This document shows, in pieces, positions 52,133-60,501 of a stretch of 64,000 nt of DNA; position 1 is the stretch's first letter, and the number at the start of each line of letters is the position of its first letter. The position numbers were made by a program, and so were the translations under genes. The DNA is from CAIQJJ01 sp049325275. Its GTDB lineage: Bacteria; Chloroflexota; Anaerolineae; Anaerolineales; UBA4823. The DNA is taken from contig JBMOLU010000086.1 of NCBI GenBank assembly GCA_049325275.1, positions 62,001-126,000 on the forward strand. The letters run 5' to 3'. The notes below the pieces were generated by a model. That model had not been told where the DNA came from. It worked only from the letters and a program-made list of their open reading frames with translations, and did not search any database.

Positions 52133-53007
52133 GGTGACGTTACAGGCACGAATCCCTGTTCGGAAACGATCTCTTGTCCGGCGGTGGAGAGCACGTAATC
52201 CAGGAATTCTCGAATCGCGCCGGCAGGTTCTCCGGCGGTGTACATGTAGAGATCGCGGGCAACCGGGTACGTGCCGTCGTTCACGGTCGCAATGGACGGC
52301 ATCACGTAGGGGCCGTCTTCGCCGGCAGACAGGGCGATTACTTTCAACTCGGGCGTCAGGTATCCCAGGCCGTCATAGCCGATGGCGTTGGGATTCTGGC
52401 GCACTTCCATATTGATGCCTTCGGACGAGGGCATGAGCAGCGTATCGGTAGCGAAGAGCGTCTCATTTCCTTTTTCATCTAGCCGGACCACCGTTTCGAG
52501 AAAGTAGACGTGTGTGCCCGAATTGGTTTCGCGCGACAGACGCACGATCGGGCGGTTTTCGCCGCCGACCTCGGCCCAGTTATTGACTTTGCCGCTGTAA
52601 ATGTCAGAAACCTGTTGGATCGTCAACCGTTCGATCGGATTATCCGGATGCACGACCACCGCAATCGCGTCGCGGGCAATGATAATCTCGTAAGGTTCGA
52701 AGCCCTTCTCAGCGGCCTGGGCGATCTCTTCCTGCTTGATCGGGCGGGAGGCGTTGGCGATGTCCGCTGTGCCGTTGACGAGGGCGGCCAGCCCGGCCCC
52801 GCTGCCGCCGCCGGTGACGGAGATGTTCACCTGGGACGATTCCTGCTGGTAGGCTTCTGCCCAGGCCAGCGCCAGATTGACGATGGTATCGGAGCCGATA
52901 TTTTGAAGGGTTTGCTGGGGGATTTCGGCCATGCTGCCTGCCGACGTGCAGGCGCTCAGCAAACCGATCAACAGAAGAATGCAGGGGATGAAACGCAATT
53001 TTTCCAT
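52129..53007 (-). CDS. pstS: Phosphate-binding lipoprotein PstS
   Basis: A 292-residue lipoprotein with lipobox LLSAC (Cys20). The phosphate-binding loops GSDTIVNLALAWAE, SVTGGGSGAGLAALVNGTAD and the SRETNSGTHVYF segment are all present. It delivers phosphate to PstCA. It is the first gene of the operon, preceded by an 11-bp-periodic Pho-box-like array. No Shine-Dalgarno sequence is visible, and CATAAT lies only nine bases before the ATG, so the mRNA may be leaderless. Confidence 0.95.
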   Translation of the reverse strand: MEKLRFIPCILLLIGLLSACTSAGSMAEIPQQTLQNIGSDTIVNLALAWAEAYQQESSQVNISVTGGGSGAGLAALVNGTADIANASRPIKQEEIAQAAEKGFEPYEIIIARDAIAVVVHPDNPIERLTIQQVSDIYSGKVNNWAEVGGENRPIVRLSRETNSGTHVYFLETVVRLDEKGNETLFATDTLLMPSSEGINMEVRQNPNAIGYDGLGYLTPELKVIALSAGEDGPYVMPSIATVNDGTYPVARDLYMYTAGEPAGAIREFLDYVLSTAGQEIVSEQGFVPVTSP

Positions 53008-53015
53008 AGCGTAGC

Positions 53016-53061
53016 ATTATGTCACGATATAATTGTTAACGCAAGGTTACTGTTTTGTTAA
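53016..53061 (-). promoter_or_regulatory. Pho-box-like repeat array and -10 of the pst operon
   Basis: On the minus strand TTAACA (53061-53056), GTAACC (53050-53045) and TTAACA (53039-53034) recur every 11 bases, as in PhoB/PhoP boxes. CATAAT follows at 53021-53016, 12 bases after the last unit. This fits a promoter in which the activator replaces the -35 contact. Confidence 0.65.
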
Positions 53062-53152
53062 CGAGCGGCTTTTTTGAAGCCCCACACCGGTGCGCGAGCA
53101 AGGGGACCCGGCAGTCTTTTCGGCGTAGGCCGATTCTCGATGGATAGCAAGC

Positions 53153-53920
53153 ATGGAAAATTCTCAACCGATTATCGAATCCCGTAATCTCAATTTTTAT
53201 TATGGCCAGAAAATGGCCTTGGAAAAAATCAGCATGGAGATTTTGCCCCGCATGGTCACCGCGCTGATCGGCCCTTCGGGGTGTGGTAAATCCACCTTTT
53301 TGCGCTGCCTGAACCGCATGAACGACACCATTCCGGGCACGCGCGTCGAAGGCCAGATTTTGCTGGACGGCAAAGACGTTTATGCGCCGGCGGTCGACCT
53401 GCCCGATCTGCGCCGCCGGGTGGGTATGGTCTTTCAGAAACCCAATCCTTTTCCGAAATCCATCTTCGAAAACGTGGCCTACGGGCCGCGCGTGCTGGGG
53501 TTGACGCGCAGCAAATCGAAACTGGAAGGCATTGTGGAAGACTCGCTGAAGCGTTCCGCCCTGTGGGATGACGTGAAAGACGCGCTCAAGCAAGACGCCC
53601 TCGGCCTTTCCCTGGGCCAACAGCAGCGCCTGTGCATTGCGCGTTTGCTAGCCGTTCAGCCAGATGTGATTTTGATGGACGAGCCGTGTTCGGCGCTCGA
53701 CCCAATTGCTACGGCGCACATCGAAGACCTGATCGCCGAGCTCAAGCAGGCGTACACCATCGTCATCGTCACCCACAACATGCAGCAGGCGGCGCGCGTT
53801 TCCGGTTTTACCGGTTTCTTCTGGCTGGGGGAACTGGTCGAGTTTGGGCCGACCGACCGACTTTTTACGACACCCAAGCAGAGTTTGACGGAGGAGTACA
53901 TCACCGGCCGCATGGGATAG
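53153..53920 (+). CDS. pstB: Phosphate ABC transporter ATP-binding protein PstB (divergent copy)
   Basis: A 255-residue ATPase. Walker A is GPSGCGKSTFLRCLNRMND, the exact PstB hallmark. The signature reads LSLGQQQRL rather than LSGGQ, and Walker B is VILMDEPCSALD. The end EEYITGRMG is standard PstB. It is transcribed away from pstSCAB. Whether it replaces or supplements the operon copy cannot be told; the altered signature might lower ATPase activity. Confidence 0.92.
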   Translation: MENSQPIIESRNLNFYYGQKMALEKISMEILPRMVTALIGPSGCGKSTFLRCLNRMNDTIPGTRVEGQILLDGKDVYAPAVDLPDLRRRVGMVFQKPNPFPKSIFENVAYGPRVLGLTRSKSKLEGIVEDSLKRSALWDDVKDALKQDALGLSLGQQQRLCIARLLAVQPDVILMDEPCSALDPIATAHIEDLIAELKQAYTIVIVTHNMQQAARVSGFTGFFWLGELVEFGPTDRLFTTPKQSLTEEYITGRMG

Positions 53921-53932
53921 TGTTTCGCTCTT

Positions 53933-53989
53933 GTTTACCAAACGTTTACTATTTCGGGCGCTGCCCGTGATATAAGAGCGATGGTTTAC
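53933..53989 (+). promoter_or_regulatory. Pho-box-like repeats and -10 of the secreted nuclease gene
   Basis: GTTTAC occurs at 53933-53938 and 53944-53949, 11 bases apart, the same period as at pstS. TATAAG (53971-53976) is a plausible -10. A third GTTTAC lies at 53984-53989, near the transcription start. AAGGAG and the ATG follow. Confidence 0.55.
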
Positions 53990-54010
53990 CAATATTTTTA
54001 AGGAGAAAAA

Positions 54011-57000
54011 ATGATGATGAAACAACACCGTTTCGTTCTGTTTTGCTTGCCGCTTGCCCTGGCGGCGCTTTTGCTGCTCACTTGGGGCGGGCTGATGCCG
54101 GCCGGAGGCGTGCAAGCGGCGAACTCATCCGATACGCTGCAGGCGCTGGCCTCACATCCATTTATTAATGAAATCCACTATGATAACGATGGCACTGACG
54201 TGAATGAAGGAGTAGAGATCGCCGGGCCTGCCGGTTTGGACTTGAGCGGTTGGTCGTTGGTCGCTTATAACGGGAATGGGGGTGCTTCTTATAGCACCAT
54301 CTCATTAAGCGGCTCTTTGCCTGACCTCCAAAACGGTTATGGCACCATCTTTTTTCCGGTTGGTGGGCTTCAAAACGGTGCCCCTGACGGGATTGCACTG
54401 GTGGCTCCTGGAGATGTGGTCAGCCAGTTCCTGTGTTATGAAGGTACGTTTGTTGCCACAGACGGGCCGGCCAATGGTATGACCTGTGTGGATATTGGTG
54501 TAGCCGAGGCTTCTTCCCAACCAGTGGGTTTTTCTTTGCAACTTGTGGGTACAGGAAGCGCCTATGACGATTTCATTTGGGCTGGTCCCTTAGCCTCTAC
54601 CTATAACAATGTCAATGCCGGGCAAACTTTTTTGGTGGCACTTCGTCTTTCCAAATCCGCACCGCCTTCGGTCTATGTCGGCGACATCTTCACTTACACC
54701 CTGGTCGTCACCAACAGCACCGGCGTTACCGTCAACCAGGTGACGTTGACCGATACCCTGCCGCTCAATGCCACCTTCCATGCTGCTTCCGATGAAGGCG
54801 TGCTGGTGGGCGGTGTGGTTTCGTGGACGATCCCCGGCGATTTCCTGGCCGATGCGGTGCTGACGCGCACCTTCAGCGTGACGGCGCCGGTCGCCGGGCC
54901 GATCGTCAACGCCGATTACGCCGTCAGCGCCTCCGATTGGGTAACCCCCGCTGTCGGCGGGCCGGTTACGACAACGGCCAACCTGATCACGACGGTGGAC
55001 CTGGCCGTCAGCAAGAGCGGCCCGGACTTTGGCATGACCGGCGGCACGCTCGATTATTTCATCGAGCTGACGACCCAGGGCCTAATTAGCGCTACCCACG
55101 TCGTGCTGACCGATACATTACCTGCCGGGCTGGCCTACGTCACCGATACCAGCGGCATCGTGCCGGTTACCGGCACCGGCAGCCTGGTGTGGGCCTTGCC
55201 CGACATCGCCCCCGACAGCACCTGGGGCTTCACCCTGACGGTGGCCGTCAGCGATACGCTGCCCAGCGCCACCTTGCTCACCAACCAGGCGACGGTGTCG
55301 ACCGATGCCAATGGTGATCAACCGCAGAACAACACTGCTTCGTGCGAAACCACCATCTATCCCCTGGTTTCGATCTATGACATTCAATATGTCCCCGACC
55401 CGGCCGTCAGCGATTCGTCCGTTTACAGCGGCACGCGCGTGTGGGTCGAAGGTGTGGTGACTGCCGAACCCGGTGAGATCGACGACCAGGACGTCGCTTT
55501 TGTCATGCAGCAGCCCGGCGGCGGCGCCTGGCATGGCTTGCTGGTTTACAAAGGTTCCCGTTTCGAGACTCTCGAAGCGCCGGAAGGCACCCGGTTGCGC
55601 GTACTCGGCCTGGTCAAGGAGTACTACGGCATGACCGAGATGGACCTGGCCTTGGGCCATGCCGCCATCGAAGAACTGGGCTGGCAGACGCCCCTGACGC
55701 CCACCGTGATCGGCACCGGGCAGCTTTCCGATGTCGATCGAGCCGTTTCGGAGCCTTGGGAAGGCGTGCTGCTCGAGTTCCGTGACGCCGTTGTAACCGA
55801 CGACGCCCTCGGATACGGCGAGTGGTATTTCGATGATGGCAGCGGCCCGGTACGGGCGGACGATCTGGGGGAGAAAGATGGCGACCTTACCTACGCGCCG
55901 GCCGACGGCGACCTGCTGACGTTCGTGCGCGGTATCCCCTGGTATTCGTTCGGTAACTACAAACTCGAGCCGCGCTACGATGCCGACATTGCCTTGCATG
56001 TCGCAGTGCCGGTTCTGACCAAATCGGCGCCTGCCTTGATCGGGCCGGGGGAAACCTTCACCTATACCCTGAGCCTCGAAAACAAAACCGGCTTCACGCT
56101 GAATTCAGTTGTCATCAGCGATGTTGTCCCGCAGAACAGCAGCCTGGCATCTGCCCTGGATGGCGGCGTGCTGGATGGCGATACGCTTGCCTGGCATGTT
56201 GCCAGCCTGGCCGATCAAACGACGGTGCAGGTGCGTTTCGTCGTCACCGCCACCGACCAGCTCGGCGCTGCTATCTGGAACAACCACTACGCCGTGACCG
56301 CCGCCAACTACGTGACGCCCACTTTTGGCGCACCGGTAGTCACAGTGGTTGGCGACTACACCCCCATCCCGATCATCCAGGGTACGGGCCAGGCTTCGCC
56401 GCTGGACGGGCAAGCCGTTAATACCCGCGGGGTTGTCGTCGGCCTGTTTGAAGGCAACACTTCATCGAACAGCCGCTTCAACGGCTTCTACCTGCAAGAC
56501 CCCACTGGAGACGGCGATGCGGCCACATCCGACGGCATCTTCGTCCATCACGGTACCGGCTCGGTCAGCGTCGACATCGGCGACCTGGTCGTGGTGACCG
56601 GTACGGTGCAGGAATTCGACGAATACGACGGTGCGGGCTGCGAGGGCGACTGCCTGACGCAGGTGCGCATTAGCGCGAACGCCACCGGCTACCGGGTGCT
56701 CGGCAGCGGTGTGGTGACCCCCACCGTGATCGATCCGCTGGGTGACCCTGCCGCCAGTATGGCTTACTTCGAATCCCTCGAAGGGATGCTGATCGAACTG
56801 CCCATGACGGCCACCGTCGTTGGCCCGACCAGCTATGGCGCCGTGACCGTCATCCCCGGCGACGAGCCGGTGAAGCGGGTGCTGCGCCATTCGCCGCAGG
56901 AGGGTATGCCCTTCAACGTCCGTCACTGGCTGCGTTACGGTGGCAATGCGCCTCAGTTGAGCGTCGGCAGCGCGATTGCGCCGTTCGAAGGGCCGTTGAC

Positions 57001-58024
57001 CTGGTCGTTTGGCTGGTACATGGCCGTCACGCAGCCTGGGGCATTCTGGACACCCGTTTACACCCAGACCTTGCCCAGCGAAACGCCTTCCTGGCCGGCG
57101 CCCGACGCCCGCCAGTTCAGCGTGGCAACCTTCAATACCTACAACTTCGACGAACTTGGCAGCAAGCTCGACAAGGTCGTCCTGACCGTTCAGCAGCTGA
57201 ACGGCCCCACCGTTCTGGCGTTGGAAGAGATTTCGCCGACGGCTGTCCTGCCTGATTTGATCGGTGATCTGGCTGCACTCGGTTACCACTACAACTACGC
57301 CTACTCGCTTCCCGATGTCGGTGGGCATGGCGTCGCCATCTTGTGGAACAGCGACGTGATCACCCAGGCGGCCTGGTCCACCGCTTACCAGTCGTGTTCG
57401 CCGTACGGCAGCAGTTCTTCCACGTACGATCCGCTGTGGGATACCTGTGTTGCCCGGGGCGAATATCCGCTCTTCTCACGCCGGCCGGTGGTCTTGACGG
57501 CAACGCTCACGCTGACCGACACCAGCCGCCAGGTGGTCTTCATCGCCAATCACTTCAAGGCCAAGAGCGATGGCCTGCCGGGCGATATGCGCCGTTTGGG
57601 CCAGGCAGCTTTCGTCAACCAACTGGTGACCGACTTTATCGCCGCCGGTTCTGAAAATGTGGTCGTGATGGGTGACCTGAATGACTTCGAAGACTCGGAA
57701 GCGCTGGAAAACCTATATCATGGCGGTGCGCTGACCAATACCTGGTACACCCTGCCTTCAGAAGCGCGTTACAGCTACATCTACCACGGCATTTCGCAGG
57801 TGCTCGATCACATCCTGATCTCGCCGGCGATGCTGGACTGGCTGGTGGATTTTGGTCCGTTGCATCTCAACGCCGACTATCCCTACGATCTCTACAATGA
57901 CAACGGCAACGTCCCCTGGCGGACTTCCGATCACGACCCCCTGGCGGCCACGTTTGACATCCCGCGGGATGTCCCGCCGCCGCCAACCACGTACCGGGTT
58001 TACCTGCCCTTGGTGATACGCTGA
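54011..58024 (+). CDS. Secreted multi-domain nuclease (lamin-tail, DUF11, OB, EEP) with VYLPLVIR tail
   Basis: A 1337-residue exported protein. Order: signal peptide (1-37); lamin-tail domain (about 50-210, HPFINEIHYDNDG); two DUF11 units (about 215-450); an OB-like domain (about 455-660); a third DUF11 unit; a second OB-like domain (about 795-1000); and an endonuclease/exonuclease/phosphatase domain (about 1035-1320). Catalytic residues are in FNTYNF, LALEEI, VMGDLNDFED (about 1220) and SDHDPLA (about 1306). The layout resembles the extracellular DNases ExeM and NucH. The C-terminus is PPPPTTYRVYLPLVIR. Its Pho-box-like promoter and place next to pst suggest release of phosphate from extracellular nucleic acid. 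Confidence 0.88.
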   Translation: MMMKQHRFVLFCLPLALAALLLLTWGGLMPAGGVQAANSSDTLQALASHPFINEIHYDNDGTDVNEGVEIAGPAGLDLSGWSLVAYNGNGGASYSTISLSGSLPDLQNGYGTIFFPVGGLQNGAPDGIALVAPGDVVSQFLCYEGTFVATDGPANGMTCVDIGVAEASSQPVGFSLQLVGTGSAYDDFIWAGPLASTYNNVNAGQTFLVALRLSKSAPPSVYVGDIFTYTLVVTNSTGVTVNQVTLTDTLPLNATFHAASDEGVLVGGVVSWTIPGDFLADAVLTRTFSVTAPVAGPIVNADYAVSASDWVTPAVGGPVTTTANLITTVDLAVSKSGPDFGMTGGTLDYFIELTTQGLISATHVVLTDTLPAGLAYVTDTSGIVPVTGTGSLVWALPDIAPDSTWGFTLTVAVSDTLPSATLLTNQATVSTDANGDQPQNNTASCETTIYPLVSIYDIQYVPDPAVSDSSVYSGTRVWVEGVVTAEPGEIDDQDVAFVMQQPGGGAWHGLLVYKGSRFETLEAPEGTRLRVLGLVKEYYGMTEMDLALGHAAIEELGWQTPLTPTVIGTGQLSDVDRAVSEPWEGVLLEFRDAVVTDDALGYGEWYFDDGSGPVRADDLGEKDGDLTYAPADGDLLTFVRGIPWYSFGNYKLEPRYDADIALHVAVPVLTKSAPALIGPGETFTYTLSLENKTGFTLNSVVISDVVPQNSSLASALDGGVLDGDTLAWHVASLADQTTVQVRFVVTATDQLGAAIWNNHYAVTAANYVTPTFGAPVVTVVGDYTPIPIIQGTGQASPLDGQAVNTRGVVVGLFEGNTSSNSRFNGFYLQDPTGDGDAATSDGIFVHHGTGSVSVDIGDLVVVTGTVQEFDEYDGAGCEGDCLTQVRISANATGYRVLGSGVVTPTVIDPLGDPAASMAYFESLEGMLIELPMTATVVGPTSYGAVTVIPGDEPVKRVLRHSPQEGMPFNVRHWLRYGGNAPQLSVGSAIAPFEGPLTWSFGWYMAVTQPGAFWTPVYTQTLPSETPSWPAPDARQFSVATFNTYNFDELGSKLDKVVLTVQQLNGPTVLALEEISPTAVLPDLIGDLAALGYHYNYAYSLPDVGGHGVAILWNSDVITQAAWSTAYQSCSPYGSSSSTYDPLWDTCVARGEYPLFSRRPVVLTATLTLTDTSRQVVFIANHFKAKSDGLPGDMRRLGQAAFVNQLVTDFIAAGSENVVVMGDLNDFEDSEALENLYHGGALTNTWYTLPSEARYSYIYHGISQVLDHILISPAMLDWLVDFGPLHLNADYPYDLYNDNGNVPWRTSDHDPLAATFDIPRDVPPPPTTYRVYLPLVIR

Positions 58025-58043
58025 TCGTTTGCAAAGAAGCGGC

Positions 58044-58089
58044 GCTTCGGCCGGGACCGTTTTTGTAAACGCCCTTTCCCGGCCGAAGC
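58044..58089 (+). terminator. 13-bp stem after the nuclease gene
   Basis: GCTTCGGCCGGGA (58044-58056) pairs perfectly with TCCCGGCCGAAGC (58077-58089), 20 bases after the nuclease stop. There is no T-run; the next stem completes termination. Confidence 0.6.
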
Positions 58090-58124
58090 CCCTCGCGGGT
58101 TTCACCACAAAAACAGCCAATCAA

Positions 58125-58170
58125 AAAGTGGCGTGTTTGCACGGTCTTTTCCATGCAAACACGCCACTTT
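58125..58170. terminator. 17-bp bidirectional terminator stem
   Basis: AAAGTGGCGTGTTTGCA (58125-58141) pairs perfectly with TGCAAACACGCCACTTT (58154-58170) around a 12-base loop. On the minus strand it ends with TTTTTG, so it can terminate the GyrA-CTD gene; on the plus strand TTT-GG-TTTT follows. Confidence 0.8.
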
Positions 58171-58247
58171 GGTTTTCTGGCTCTCGGGCGCTGTTACCGG
58201 CCTTGGTGAAGGCTGGGCCCCGCCTCCACGCGCGCTCTGGCAGGTGG

Positions 58248-59327
58248 CTAGCCGCTGGCCGTGGCGGTAACGACTTCGTCCCCGCGCAAGGACATGCAGT
58301 TGACGCCCTGTACGTTGCCTTCTTTTGGGGGGACTTCGGCGGCCATGAAGCGTACAATCTTGCTCAGGCGCGAGATCATGAAGATATCGTCGCTGCATTC
58401 TACGGGCAGTGCAGCCACGATTTCTGTACTGTTCATGATGATCTTGCCCCCACCGCCGGCCGATTTGTTGGCCGAGAAGCTGCCCATCACCCGGATCGTC
58501 CCACGCCCCTGGGCGTCGGCCAGGAAAACGTTGCTCCCGTCGTTGATGGATGCCACGGCAACCGCACGGTCGCCGCTTTCCAGGCGCAGGCCCAGGCCGC
58601 CCTGCGGCGGGACCAATTTTTCGGCAAAGCGAATGCCCTTCCCGTGGTGGCTGACGATCAGCAAGTCGGCATCACCGCGGGTGCGGCATACCGTGGCCAG
58701 GCTGCCGAACTTGCGGGCGTCGTACATCGCCGTGCCGGGTTTCATGTACTCGCCGAAGACGTGGTGGCGCAGGTAGCGCACGAAGCCGTCCTGGCTGAGC
58801 AGGGCCACAGCGCCGCTGGCCTCGTCAGGCAGCGCGGCGACGAAGTACTCGTCCTCCAGCAGCCCCCACTTCCCGACAATCGATTGCCCCTTGCTGCGTA
58901 CCGGGCCTTCGACGATCTGGCTCACCGGCAGTCGGAAGGCGCGCGCCAGGTTGGTGAAGAGCAGCAGGTGGCGGTCTGGTTCACTGGTCAACAGGATGCG
59001 TACGGGGTCGTCCTCCGGCCCATCGAGATCGAAGATGCCCATGCCGCCGCGCCGCTGCCGGCTGTAAAGATGGCGCGGCGTGCGTTTTGCCAGCCCACCG
59101 CCGGTGATGGCGATCAGGTGGACGCTGGTCGGGGCTTCTTCAGTTTCCAGTGGGGGCAGCGACGCTTCGGTTTCATCGCTGCTGAACGCAAGTGCGGGCA
59201 CCGGACGGGGTTTGCGTGCCTGGATGGCTTGAATGGCGCGTGAACGCGCCAGTTCGGCTTCCAGGTACTCGATGTATTGGCGTACGGCGGGATCGAGTTG
59301 GGCTAAGTTGGGACGTGATACGCTCAT
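58248..59327 (-). CDS. Free-standing GyrA C-terminal-domain-like beta-pinwheel protein
   Basis: A 359-residue protein. After a coiled-coil N-terminus (about 15-40) it carries repeated blades of the DNA gyrase/topoisomerase IV C-terminal pinwheel, including SRQRRGGMGIFDLD (89-102), which matches the GyrA-box QRRGGKG that wraps DNA. Further blades include KYGRI-like units such as GIRFAEKLVPPQ and KIVRFMAAEVPPKEGNVQGV. The catalytic topoisomerase domains are absent. It may bind or wrap DNA, or compete with gyrase; the role is unknown. First ATG used; only one start gives the full coiled coil. Confidence 0.8.
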   Translation of the reverse strand: MSVSRPNLAQLDPAVRQYIEYLEAELARSRAIQAIQARKPRPVPALAFSSDETEASLPPLETEEAPTSVHLIAITGGGLAKRTPRHLYSRQRRGGMGIFDLDGPEDDPVRILLTSEPDRHLLLFTNLARAFRLPVSQIVEGPVRSKGQSIVGKWGLLEDEYFVAALPDEASGAVALLSQDGFVRYLRHHVFGEYMKPGTAMYDARKFGSLATVCRTRGDADLLIVSHHGKGIRFAEKLVPPQGGLGLRLESGDRAVAVASINDGSNVFLADAQGRGTIRVMGSFSANKSAGGGGKIIMNSTEIVAALPVECSDDIFMISRLSKIVRFMAAEVPPKEGNVQGVNCMSLRGDEVVTATASG

Positions 59328-59469
59328 GTGCTTATTTTAACACCGACTGAGAAGATAACGTAGGGCGAATTCTACACTTGCCCGCCGGCTTTTAGGAGTG
59401 TGTAGGCCGCAGCTTCAGACGTTCTTGTTTTCAACGGGATGGGTACCCAGATTTAACCGGGAATGCTTC

Positions 59470-60501
59470 TTATAACTTTGACACAATCCGAACGACGCCG
59501 CTTTGGCCGATTTCTCCTTCGATTGCGATCTGGGCTGCGTCAAAACGCTCGATAACGGCTGCGTTGGTCAGCAGGTGTTGCGTTACCTGTGTCGTCGTAA
59601 CCTGTGACGCGCCGCCGCACAGCACGAGCGGCAGCAGGATTTGATCGGCAAGGTGCGGGTCGATGGCGCCCTCGCCATCCAGAAAAGCCTCCAAATCGGC
59701 CGCTGCTTCATCGGCGACGCGTTCGGCACGCTTGCCGGGGGCGCCCAGGGCCGTAAAACAGGCCTGCGTGTGCTCGAAGCGGGCCAGCAGCGTCACGTAA
59801 GTGCCCTTGCCGGGCGATCGGACGCTTTCGGTTTTGATCTTGGCATCGCGGCAGCGCAGTTCCAGCGTTCTTAGCGCTTGCAGCTTTTGCCGCCGGGCAA
59901 TTTCCTCGTCGAGATTGGCCACACCTGAAAGCCCACGAATATCGACCAACGCACCCCGTTCGCTCCAGTCCTTGGGCTGCAAGCTGGACGCCGGGTGAAT
60001 TACGGCGCGTACCTGGCCGCCTCCTTGCGGATAAAAACCGGCCTGCCCCAGCGTGAACGCGGCGTTGTATCCCAACTGCTGCAAACAGGGCAGCCAGAGC
60101 CAGTCCAGGTAGTGAAAGCTGGGACTCCACGGGACGTGCGTTCCGCCGCCGATCGTGACACTGGATTTTCCAGACGCCACGCTGAGCGGCAGGAAAATCG
60201 TCTGCAAAACGAGCGTTACGGCCCCGGCAGTGTTGATGTCGAAGCGATAGTTGCCAGCGCGGACGTTCCTTGGTGCGAAGGTTAGCGCCTGAGAACCCAG
60301 GCCATGACCTTCGACCTGCGCATCGCAAACCGCCGCGGCGGCCTTGACCGCTTGCAGGTGTTGCGCTTGCAGGCCCGGTTTGCTGCGCCCGGCGCGGATG
60401 TTCTCCAGGCGGACGGGCTGGCCGGTGAGGATCGAGAGGGTCAGCGAACTGCGCAGTACCTGCCCGCCGCCTTCACCAGAAGCGCCATCGATGTGAATCA
60501 T
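59470..60501 (-). CDS. rtcA: RNA 3'-terminal phosphate cyclase RtcA
   Basis: A 343-residue enzyme that converts RNA 3'-phosphate to a 2',3'-cyclic phosphate using ATP. It begins IDGASGEGGGQVLRSSLTLS, the family N-terminal signature. The nucleophilic His is in TTTQVTQHLLTNAAVIERF, and AGFYPQGGGQVRAVI is also conserved. The usual partner RtcB ligase is not in the window. Its start overlaps the end of the histone-deacetylase-family gene by four bases (ATGA). Confidence 0.94.
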   Translation of the reverse strand: MIHIDGASGEGGGQVLRSSLTLSILTGQPVRLENIRAGRSKPGLQAQHLQAVKAAAAVCDAQVEGHGLGSQALTFAPRNVRAGNYRFDINTAGAVTLVLQTIFLPLSVASGKSSVTIGGGTHVPWSPSFHYLDWLWLPCLQQLGYNAAFTLGQAGFYPQGGGQVRAVIHPASSLQPKDWSERGALVDIRGLSGVANLDEEIARRQKLQALRTLELRCRDAKIKTESVRSPGKGTYVTLLARFEHTQACFTALGAPGKRAERVADEAAADLEAFLDGEGAIDPHLADQILLPLVLCGGASQVTTTQVTQHLLTNAAVIERFDAAQIAIEGEIGQSGVVRIVSKL

